Of a stretch of 8,748 nucleotides of DNA, positions 1 through 6,089 are shown in pieces. The stretch is from Ignavibacteria bacterium UBA6688 (lineage in GTDB: Bacteria > Bacteroidota > Ignavibacteria > UBA10030): assembly GCA_002454845.1 (NCBI GenBank), contig DKJQ01000066.1, forward strand, positions 1-8,748. Reading direction: 5' to 3'. Below the pieces are notes generated by a model that saw only the letters and a program-made list of their open reading frames with translations, made no database searches and was not told where the DNA came from. Both the position numbers and the translations under genes were made by a program. How positions within the stretch are numbered: the first letter of the stretch is position 1; each line of letters opens with the position of its first letter.

Positions 1-38
1 GAAAAAGCCAGAAATCCACTGAGGTTTTCTCTTTTTTC

Positions 39-78
39 CTCTGTGATTCTCCGTGTCTTCTCAGGTCACTCCGTGTTA
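39..78. repeat. degenerate ~10-bp tandem repeat, CTCYGTG core
   Basis: Four imperfect units start at 39, 49, 60 and 69, with cores CTCTGTG, CTCCGTG, CTCAGGT and CTCCGTG and unit lengths of 10, 11, 9 and 10 bases. They lie just beyond the stop of the WYL regulator, in a T/C-rich non-coding stretch. The units are seen directly. Their function is unknown, and similar CTCYGTG-type intergenic repeats are, as I recall, scattered in many bacterial genomes. I see no coding region in bases 1-105 and no clear terminator hairpin. Confidence 0.45.
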
Positions 79-105
79 TGTTTTTGCCAGGGCCTTATTG
101 CAGGA

Positions 106-1059
106 CTACGACTGATGGGATCGATGCGAGGCAAGAACCTGCTCGGCTTCCGACGCGAGCTTTGTCCGGATCGACTCGGGAGAGAGAACTTTCACCTGGG
201 ACCCCCAGCTGAGGAGCCATTGCAGAATCTGTTCCTCGTTATTTCCCTTGAGTGTCACGAGAAGACCTTTCGCGGAGTGGCGGTGGGAGGCCAGGAAGAA
301 GGGGGGTGATTCGAGCACCCACCGTGCGACCTTGGGGTTAAAAAGAGCCTTGACTGTTACGCTGAACGCCTCATCATTGCCGAATGCTTTGAGGAAATGC
401 CTGGGCCGGACGAATGACCGGTTGGTGAGTTCCAGTTTTTCGAAGCGGCTGAGGCGGAAGCTCCGGGTAGCTTTGCGCAGGTGGTCGAACCCGCCACACA
501 ACCAGTTGCCGCTGATATTCATCAGGAGATAGGGATCGACTTCCCGTGTCAGTGGGCCTTCGTTGTCTTGTGCATACCGCTTGTAGTAGGTGAAGCGAAT
601 GGTTTTGCGTTCGACGACGGCGCGGCGGACCTGTTTGAGGATCTCCAATTCATGCCCCTTGCCCGGCTGGCCCATGGAAAGAAAACGCATGCTGCGCTTG
701 AGCTCCTGCACCTCTTTCCGCATGGAGGCAGAAAGGAGCGCTTCAATCTTCCTTCCTGCGGCTGAGGCGCTCGCACCGTACTCGCGGCCGAAACTCTGTG
801 AAATGAAATCCGCACCCAGGAGCAGCATGATCGCTTCCTCATTCGTGAAATTAACCGGGGGGAGAAAGTACCCTTCGACGAGTGAGTACCCGACGCCTGC
901 CTCGGCGGCGACCGGGACCCCGGCTTCCGAGAGCGCCCCGACGTCGCGGTAGATCGTCCGCTTGGTAACGCCGAAGGTCTCCGCAAGATGTTCGGCGGTG
1001 ACGGTTCCCTTCCCCTGAAGTTCCAGGACGATGGCGAGAAGACGGTCAGTACGGTTCAC
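106..1059 (-). CDS. WYL-domain HTH transcriptional regulator (YafY-like)
   Basis: This 317-residue protein is a predicted cytoplasmic DNA-binding regulator. Residues 1-60 form an HTH_11/DeoR-like winged helix, with the recognition helix around VTKRTIYRDV (31-40). A WYL domain follows at about 137-225, and a WCX-like C-terminal region at about 230-310. The length is typical of YafY/PafC-like regulators, whose WYL domain is thought to bind a ligand or nucleic acid. The segment that should carry the W-Y-L triad reads GNWLCGG (184-190), so W is kept but Y and L appear replaced by L and C. The start is GTG at 1059. An in-frame TAA lies seven codons upstream with no ATG, GTG or TTG between, so this is the only canonical start near the HTH. 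No Shine-Dalgarno motif is visible before it. The gene follows the HExxH gene on the same strand after a 212-bp gap. Its target is unknown; it may control itself or neighbours. Confidence 0.9.
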   Translation of the reverse strand: MNRTDRLLAIVLELQGKGTVTAEHLAETFGVTKRTIYRDVGALSEAGVPVAAEAGVGYSLVEGYFLPPVNFTNEEAIMLLLGADFISQSFGREYGASASAAGRKIEALLSASMRKEVQELKRSMRFLSMGQPGKGHELEILKQVRRAVVERKTIRFTYYKRYAQDNEGPLTREVDPYLLMNISGNWLCGGFDHLRKATRSFRLSRFEKLELTNRSFVRPRHFLKAFGNDEAFSVTVKALFNPKVARWVLESPPFFLASHRHSAKGLLVTLKGNNEEQILQWLLSWGSQVKVLSPESIRTKLASEAEQVLASHRSHQS

Positions 1060-1128
1060 GGGTATATGTGGTACTTTTTACTGTTCGTGGTTTGTTAACT
1101 GAGGTTTGATTGGGATTTGCGCAGATCC

Positions 1129-1152
1129 AAATTGACAATCGCTTCGCGATTG
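1129..1152 (-). terminator. possible weak intrinsic terminator or small hairpin
   Basis: Bases 1136-1152 form a perfect 7-bp inverted repeat, CAATCGC / GCGATTG, with a 3-base loop. Read on the minus strand it is followed by TCAATTTGG, a weak U-containing tail. It lies between the HExxH gene and the WYL regulator, where a terminator would be expected. The stem is short and the U tract broken, so it could equally be a regulatory palindrome upstream of the regulator. Confidence 0.3.
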
Positions 1153-1186
1153 AAGTTATGGGCCTCCGGCTGGTTCACGAAAAGCA

Positions 1187-1221
1187 GGTGATAGGTGATT
1201 GGTGGCAGGTAATGGGGGTGA
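1187..1221. repeat. degenerate heptamer tandem repeat (GGTGATN-like)
   Basis: Consecutive seven-base units begin at 1187 and read GGTGATA, GGTGATT, GGTGGCA, GGTAATG and GGGGTGA. The pattern decays into TGGGAAG. The array lies in the 212-bp gap between the HExxH gene and the WYL regulator. It looks like a short decayed heptameric array of the kind found between genes in several phyla. No reading frame across it looks coding. Function is unknown. Confidence 0.5.
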
Positions 1222-1271
1222 TGGGAAGAGTATACGAGGAGAAGATGAAGAATGCCAGAGGGAGTATCGAA

Positions 1272-2267
1272 CTACCGAAAATACCTCTCCAAATAAAACT
1301 TCTCCTGAAAATATTCCTCCTGCCATCGGGGATTGACGGCATCGAGCAGCAGTCCCTCTGCCGCACCGAAAGGATAGAAGGCGGAGCGCCTGGATTTTGC
1401 GAGGTTTACTGTGGGAAGGATATCGACAATCCCCTTTCTCAGGTTCGCGGCAACGATGTCAAACGGAGTGAAGTCGGGGAGTTTCTGAAATTCATTTGAA
1501 GGAACATAACCCTCTGAAGCAAGGCTGGCGACCCGATATTCCGTGTACCGGGAGATCCCTTCCTGCCAGAGCTGGAAAGAAAAGTAACGATAATCGTTCT
1601 CCTTCAAGAGATTTTTGAACTCTCTTCGTGCGTCGAGATACCGATCAACCTCTCCTTTGAACGATGCACTTCCGAGAGCCTTCAGAGCAGACGCAAGCTG
1701 TAAACATAATTTGGAAAATGCCGCTGTGACGACAGCAGAATCGTAATGGAATGGATAGTTTAACATCCACATTCCTGATTGTTCGCCGCGGGAGAGGTTT
1801 AACTTATCGACCCCCTGGTAATATCCCGGCTGCGAATACTGGAGCTGGTGAAAATGTTCGTGCAGTGCGACAGCAACCCATGGCGTTGAGCTTTTGGCCA
1901 TCGTGTTTTCGGCCTGGCCGATGACGATGGTTGAGTATCCGTTCACCGCCGGAAAGGTTGCGAGAAGTTGTGGCGAATAGACTCGCTTCCGGTAATGAAC
2001 CTCGCTCTTCAGGAGTTCATCGTATCCAAGCGGGAGGAAATCATCGGATGGGTTGGGGTGGCGGAGAAGATACTCGTAGTCGGGTGTCACCAGCAGAAAG
2101 GCAAACGGGGCGTTATCCCAGTTCTCCCAAACATCGTTACCAATATGTTCAGCAAGTCGGAACGCTTCGGCGATCCTCACCCGGTCTTCATGGCGCAGCG
2201 AGGGTTTCTCCTGCCCCCACACCAGAGCAGGAAGAAGCAAAAGAAAGAGGATGATCAAGGGTTTCAT
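1272..2267 (-). CDS. secreted HExxH putative metallopeptidase, family not recognised
   Basis: The 331-residue product starts with a clear Sec signal peptide: MKPL, a leucine-rich core, and probable cleavage after VWG or VWGQ near residue 18-19. It is therefore predicted to be periplasmic or extracellular. Residues 136-140 are HEHFH, an exact HExxH zinc-binding motif in a hydrophobic helix (VAVALHEHFHQL). About 95 residues later, QEGISRYTE (235-243) resembles the helix that supplies the third zinc ligand, Glu, in gluzincin peptidases (compare NEGFA in M1 enzymes). I infer H136, H140 and E236 as zinc ligands and E137 as catalytic. The start is ATG at 2267, preceded by GGGAG on the coding strand and followed at once by the signal peptide. 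The longer in-frame reading to 2477 would overlap the upstream gene and bury the signal peptide. The gene lies 94 bp downstream of the met-zincin, with an ECF-like promoter in the gap. Substrate is unknown and peptidase activity is an inference. Confidence 0.8.
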   Translation of the reverse strand: MKPLIILFLLLLPALVWGQEKPSLRHEDRVRIAEAFRLAEHIGNDVWENWDNAPFAFLLVTPDYEYLLRHPNPSDDFLPLGYDELLKSEVHYRKRVYSPQLLATFPAVNGYSTIVIGQAENTMAKSSTPWVAVALHEHFHQLQYSQPGYYQGVDKLNLSRGEQSGMWMLNYPFHYDSAVVTAAFSKLCLQLASALKALGSASFKGEVDRYLDARREFKNLLKENDYRYFSFQLWQEGISRYTEYRVASLASEGYVPSNEFQKLPDFTPFDIVAANLRKGIVDILPTVNLAKSRRSAFYPFGAAEGLLLDAVNPRWQEEYFQEKFYLERYFR

Positions 2268-2300
2268 GTCGGCTCCCGGATGAAAAAGCGATAGTCTGTT

Positions 2301-2325
2301 GACGCAGGAGCGAGGAAAAAGTTCC
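2301..2325 (-). promoter_or_regulatory. candidate ECF-sigma promoter for the HExxH gene
   Basis: Read on the minus strand this is GGAAC, a 16-base spacer and CGTC, close to the consensus recognised by many ECF sigma factors (GGAAC-N16/17-CGTC). It would start transcription near 2293-2295. That leaves a leader of about 27 bases containing the GGGAG ribosome site before ATG 2267. The spacing and position are seen directly; use by the sigma factor encoded at 7759-8316 is inferred. Confidence 0.45.
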
Positions 2326-2361
2326 CCTTCATGTGCTTCGCCAAAAAAGATCGTGTTTCGG

Positions 2362-4818
2362 TTAATCCCAATCGCACCCGGGATCCCCGATCGGTTGTCC
2401 CGGGGGCGCTTCTGCCGGACGCGGGAGCGAGAGTTTCTTTGGGTCCTCCTTCCAAAGAGCGATTTGTTGCAGGGCAAATGAATAGTGGGCGTTCCTGGAT
2501 TCGCTCAATTGTCCCTGTGGCACTGTCTTGCGGATCCACGTCTCCAGTTCTGCAAGCTTCAGATAGGCAAGCGCCCGTACCTGGGGCATGGCGTTCTCGT
2601 TGGAAGCGAGTCCCATCAAGTTGTACAATACCACCAGCTCCACGGTGTGCTGAATCTCCAGCGCCAAACCCGACAGCCGCCGCAACTTCCAGGTCCCGCC
2701 AACGAGCCTGTCGATGGCCTGGCCGAGGCTGAGCTGTTTCGGGTCGCGGGCGTTCTGCTCCACCAACCGTGCGGTCCTGTCCGGATGGAGCAACAGGGTA
2801 ACGGTATGGTGGGCGGACGCCTCCGCCGCCGAAAGGGGATCGAAGGTTCCTCCGGTCCGGTTGCGGAAGAGCTCCCGGTGACGTCCGAATCCATACGGCC
2901 TTGGAGGAATTAATGCGGAGATGTTCGACGGAAGCTCGAGGAATTGCGGTTTGAGGGTTGAGAGCAATGCCGTCAGCGCTTCGTTCTGATCTTTATACGG
3001 GACCGGTGTTGTGGGTCTCTGACCGTCGCCACGGAGGGCGTAGGTGTAAGAGACCCCTCCGAGAACTTTGACCGCGGCCTCGACCTGGTACCGATGCAGA
3101 AGATAAATCGGCACCAGTACCTCTTCCAATGTTGCCAGCGGCGCACCCGGTTTGATGTTCTTCTCGGAGAACTGCCTGAGAGCGATTTGCCGGATGACCA
3201 TCAGCCGCTCTAATTCCTGAACGGCATTCTTCCCGTTATCCCAAAGATGTGTCTGCGGATGCGGACTCCCCTGCGGTCGCGCATCCTGGTCCGTAAGGAA
3301 CACCAGTCCGCGCTTCATCGCATCGAGAATGATCGATTCGAGTTCCTTTCTTTCGTCACGTCCGGAAGGGAAGTCCTGGTACCCGTACGTGACCGCAACC
3401 TTGTCCCATTCCCCTATACCGCTTGCATAGGCGTCCGACAGATCAATCTTCTCCTCTTTGGTGTACGTGATCCAGGGATGCGGGTAGTCCATGACGGAAG
3501 CCCGGTTTTCCGTGCTTGCAACATAATTGTGCGAGAGACCGATGGTATGTCCGACCTCGTGCGCCGAGAGCTGTCGCAACCGCGCCAGCGCCATCTCTTC
3601 CATGACTTTGGGGACCGGTTTCCCCTCTTCGTACGGAGCGAGCAGTCCTTCCGCGATCAGGTAATCCTGGCGCACGCGCAGGGACCCGAGCGATACATGA
3701 CCTTTGATGATCTCCCCGGTTCGCGGATCAGTGATTGAGGCGCCGTATGACCACCCGCGTGTTGAACGATGGACCCACTGAATGACGTTATAGCGCACAT
3801 CCATCGGGTCGGCTCCCTCCGGCATCATCTCCACCCTGAAGGCGTTCCTGTAACCGGCCGCCTCGAATGCCTGACTCCACCAGCGGGCGCCGTCCAGCAG
3901 GGCGGACCGTACCGGCTCGGGCGTGCCGCGGTCGAGATAATAGACAATGGGTTTGACCGGCTCGCTGACCGCAGCCGTTGGATCCTTCTTTTTCAACCGA
4001 TGGCGGGCGATGAATCGCCTGGTGATCGGCTCGTCGATGGGTGTTGCATAATCCATATACGAGATGCCAAAGTAACCTGCCCGCGGATCAAATGCACGGG
4101 GAGTGTAGCCCGGATCGGGAAGCTGGATGAATGAATGATGCTGCCGGACCGTAACAGCTTGCGGCGTTGGCGCAACTTGCCGCAGCCACGCTCCCGGATC
4201 GTCGCCGGTGAAAGTCAGTGTTGCCTCAACCTCTGTGTTCTGAGGGAAGTTTTTGGTCCGGGGGAGATGGAACGCGGACCGGGAGGCATCAAGCCTGAAG
4301 GTCCCTTGATTGGAGCGCTTCAGTGCCCCCGAGACATCGTGTGCATCGCGCAAATAAAACGCAGTGGCATCAACCAAAACACGATTCCCCTCTTCTGCCC
4401 CGACTTCGAATCCCCAAATTGTAGATTGGGCGAACGCCTCCTCCACCGCCCGCCGCTCATCTGCATTGTCCGTTACGGCCCGGTAGGCATAGTTTGGTTC
4501 GATCAGCAACACTTTGGGACCGGTTCGCTGGAACTTCACGATGCGCGTATCCCCTAACTGTCCACGGTCAAGCCCGATGTCATTCGATCCGATGCCGGCG
4601 GAAAGAGAGTTGACGTACAAAAACTCCGCATCCCATCGGTCAATTTCCATCCAGATCTTTCCCGCTTTGACGTCCCAGTAGAGCGTGATGAAACCGGGAA
4701 GTTTCTCAAAGCCGGCCGTTTTTTCTGTTAAGCCGGTGCCTTGAGGTTCGGTTTTCTGTTGAGCGGTGAGGCAGGAGCAAACGAGCAGCGCGATAAAAGT
4801 GGTGCGGACAAATTTCAT
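2362..4818 (-). CDS. secreted zinc-dependent met-zincin protease (DUF5117/DUF4953 type)
   Basis: The 818-residue protein starts with a signal peptide (MKFVRTTFIALLVCSC, probable cleavage after LTA near residue 18), so it acts outside the cytoplasm. Residues from about 30 to 235 match the DUF5117-like N-terminal region of this family. The peptidase core is HEVGHTIGLSH at 420-430, an exact HExxHxxGxxH zinc motif with ligands H420, H424 and H430 and catalytic E421. A Met-turn follows as SVMDY, with Met at 443. The end, APPGQPIG, resembles the usual family C-terminus. The length fits the family's usual 800-900 residues. The start is ATG 4818, with GGAGG five bases upstream on the coding strand. 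An in-frame ATG at 4833 has no ribosome site and would only lengthen the signal peptide. The gene has its own sigma70-like promoter at 4872-4900. Substrates of this family are largely uncharacterised. Identification is firm, biological role unknown. Confidence 0.93.
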   Translation of the reverse strand: MKFVRTTFIALLVCSCLTAQQKTEPQGTGLTEKTAGFEKLPGFITLYWDVKAGKIWMEIDRWDAEFLYVNSLSAGIGSNDIGLDRGQLGDTRIVKFQRTGPKVLLIEPNYAYRAVTDNADERRAVEEAFAQSTIWGFEVGAEEGNRVLVDATAFYLRDAHDVSGALKRSNQGTFRLDASRSAFHLPRTKNFPQNTEVEATLTFTGDDPGAWLRQVAPTPQAVTVRQHHSFIQLPDPGYTPRAFDPRAGYFGISYMDYATPIDEPITRRFIARHRLKKKDPTAAVSEPVKPIVYYLDRGTPEPVRSALLDGARWWSQAFEAAGYRNAFRVEMMPEGADPMDVRYNVIQWVHRSTRGWSYGASITDPRTGEIIKGHVSLGSLRVRQDYLIAEGLLAPYEEGKPVPKVMEEMALARLRQLSAHEVGHTIGLSHNYVASTENRASVMDYPHPWITYTKEEKIDLSDAYASGIGEWDKVAVTYGYQDFPSGRDERKELESIILDAMKRGLVFLTDQDARPQGSPHPQTHLWDNGKNAVQELERLMVIRQIALRQFSEKNIKPGAPLATLEEVLVPIYLLHRYQVEAAVKVLGGVSYTYALRGDGQRPTTPVPYKDQNEALTALLSTLKPQFLELPSNISALIPPRPYGFGRHRELFRNRTGGTFDPLSAAEASAHHTVTLLLHPDRTARLVEQNARDPKQLSLGQAIDRLVGGTWKLRRLSGLALEIQHTVELVVLYNLMGLASNENAMPQVRALAYLKLAELETWIRKTVPQGQLSESRNAHYSFALQQIALWKEDPKKLSLPRPAEAPPGQPIGDPGCDWD

Positions 4819-4845
4819 GAATTCCTCCAACATTGGGTGAAAAGA

Positions 4846-4910
4846 GGGGGAGTGGGGTGTGGTGCGGGGAAAAGGTAGAGAAGAGAGGGGGAAAAGTCAA
4901 CCACTCCCCC
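4846..4910. repeat. 10-bp perfect inverted repeat flanking the met-zincin promoter
   Basis: GGGGGAGTGG at 4846-4855 and CCACTCCCCC at 4901-4910 are exact reverse complements, separated by 45 bases. The right arm directly abuts the -35 box of the promoter at 4872-4900. Only minus-strand transcripts reading through from the upstream gene would carry both arms. In such RNA the stem would be followed by UCUUUUC, so a read-through terminator or attenuator is possible. Chance pairing inside purine-rich sequence is also possible. Confidence 0.4.
4872..4900 (-). promoter_or_regulatory. sigma70-like promoter of the met-zincin gene
   Basis: On the minus strand TTGACT (4895-4900) and TACCTT (4872-4877) are separated by 17 bases, a good -35/-10 arrangement. 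Transcription would begin near 4865, giving a leader of about 47 bases. That leader is rich in C and U and ends in the GGAGG ribosome site. FCB bacteria often use a different primary consensus (TTTG / TAnnTTTG), which lowers certainty. Confidence 0.4.
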
Positions 4911-4924
4911 CCTCCGACAAAAGA

Positions 4925-5305
4925 TTACAGGCCGGCAAGCGAGTCCGAGAGGAGAATCGCCAGTGAGTAGCCGACAAGTAAGATGATGATCGGCAATGCA
5001 TGGACGACCCATCGCCAGCGGGAATGTCGCTGCATGCTCCTGGCGGCGTAAGCAAGCGATCCTCCCGTCGCCAGCATGGTCGCGGCGAGTATCAGGGTAA
5101 ACTCATGGCCGCTCATTGTCCCGTGATCCATGTACGTTACGGCGATAAACAGAACTCCGGCGATCGCAATAAGTCCACCCAGGGTGAGACAGATGGATGC
5201 GGCGATACGATCGAGGATGCGTACCCACTTTTCCATCAAAGCAAGTTCATCCAGGGGATGATGCGGAGTGTTGGAAACTTCCGGTCCAAACAGTGATCTG
5301 GTCAT
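4925..5305 (-). CDS. small membrane protein with three transmembrane helices
   Basis: I do not recognise a family for this 126-residue protein. It has three hydrophobic segments, at about 35-58, 68-88 and 99-119. They follow a polar N-terminal stretch of about 25 residues containing an internal Met (MEKW, residue 24). The loop between helices 2 and 3 is basic (RSMQRHSRWRW), which by the positive-inside rule would be cytoplasmic. It is most likely an inner-membrane protein. The start ATG at 5303-5305 overlaps the TGA stop of the beta-barrel gene as ATGA. There is no strong ribosome site of its own, so translation is probably coupled to that gene. MEKW at 5236 is an alternative start. The tight coupling suggests a shared role with the barrel protein, but no function can be assigned. 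Confidence 0.72.
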   Translation of the reverse strand: MTRSLFGPEVSNTPHHPLDELALMEKWVRILDRIAASICLTLGGLIAIAGVLFIAVTYMDHGTMSGHEFTLILAATMLATGGSLAYAARSMQRHSRWRWVVHALPIIILLVGYSLAILLSDSLAGL

Positions 5306-6054
5306 AGGCCGAATAGTATTGTGAGCCCGATCTGGATCGAGTGAATATCCCTCGCAGCGCCCACGACATGCCTGGCGTTTCCAGCCTGGTAGGCCGGGTC
5401 CTGTTCGTCATTCAGGGCGAGGTAGGTGTCGATCCGCTGATCCTGGGTCGGGTTTAAATCCTTCCACTCATTGCCGCTGAGATTCATCAGATTGTATCCG
5501 ATGCTGACATCCAGTGAGGTGAAGGGGGCGAGGCTGAACAAGACTCCACCGTTCACCCCGACACCGAGCCGGGTGGCCGATTCCAGGGCATAGCTTGCAC
5601 TCGAAACCTGTGAAACACCCTGAAAGATCGTCTCGCCACTGAACCGGTGCAGCGCGACATTGGCACCAAGGTACGGAGTAATCGGCATCATCGGGATGGA
5701 GAGGTGCATTTCAGGTCCGATTTTGATGGAGAGAACCTGCTGTGAAATCTCCACCTTCCCCTGACCGGGTTCGGAGTAGCCATCGTTGCTCAGAGAGGAG
5801 TAGTCGACCTCTCCCGCCAGACGGAATCCGACAAGTCCCAACCGGGCCTTCACATGGAGGTTGTACCCTGTCCCGAGCCCGTACTTGGCTCCATTGTAAT
5901 AATCGATGGTCGAGCCGCCGTAGTCGGCGGCCGGCATGACTAGCCCGATCCCGCCTCCGACCTTGAAGTCGACCTGACCGACGACCGGAACTGCAAACAC
6001 AGCAGTGAAAATAACAAAAGCAACTAGTATGGAAAAGCAATTTTTGTTTTTCAT
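5302..6054 (-). CDS. outer-membrane beta-barrel protein, OmpA/OprF-barrel-like
   Basis: This 250-residue exported protein has a signal peptide (MKNKNCFSILVAFVIF..., probable cleavage after VVGQ near residue 27). The mature part alternates polar and hydrophobic residues in short strands, for example VDFKVGGGIGLV, YNLHVKARLGLVGFRLAGEVDY and QVLSIKIGPEMHLSI. It ends with the strand SIQIGLTILFGL, close to a typical outer-membrane C-terminal strand. I infer a barrel of about eight to ten strands in the outer membrane. Ligand or role is unknown. The start is ATG 6054, with GGAGG five bases upstream on the coding strand and the signal peptide immediately after. A longer in-frame reading to 6147 would overlap the dehydrogenase gene and is rejected. 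The gene sits 35 bp after the dehydrogenase stop and overlaps the next gene by 4 bp, so the three are probably one operon. Confidence 0.85.
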   Translation of the reverse strand: MKNKNCFSILVAFVIFTAVFAVPVVGQVDFKVGGGIGLVMPAADYGGSTIDYYNGAKYGLGTGYNLHVKARLGLVGFRLAGEVDYSSLSNDGYSEPGQGKVEISQQVLSIKIGPEMHLSIPMMPITPYLGANVALHRFSGETIFQGVSQVSSASYALESATRLGVGVNGGVLFSLAPFTSLDVSIGYNLMNLSGNEWKDLNPTQDQRIDTYLALNDEQDPAYQAGNARHVVGAARDIHSIQIGLTILFGL

Positions 6055-6089
6055 TGAATCCTCCGCGGTTTGAAAGTTTGATTCTGTAA

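Noticed and set aside
549..986. 145-residue open frame on the minus strand inside the WYL regulator
   Set aside because: It is rich in Ser, Arg and Pro, overlaps the strongly supported regulator in another frame and has no domain.
1060..1271. Possible small gene in the gap between the HExxH gene and the WYL regulator
   Set aside because: Frames there run through tandem repeats and a hairpin and have no ribosome site. The region looks non-coding.
2268..2477. Longer 401-residue version of the HExxH protein starting at 2477
   Set aside because: It would overlap the end of the met-zincin gene by more than 100 bases and place a clear signal peptide at residue 71. ATG 2267 has a ribosome site and begins that signal peptide.
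3247..3738. 163-residue open frame on the plus strand
   Set aside because: It lies wholly antisense to the conserved catalytic part of the met-zincin, has no recognisable domain and reads like a shadow frame.
4819..4833. ATG at 4833 as start of the met-zincin
   Set aside because: No ribosome site precedes it, while ATG 4818 has GGAGG five bases upstream and begins a normal signal peptide.
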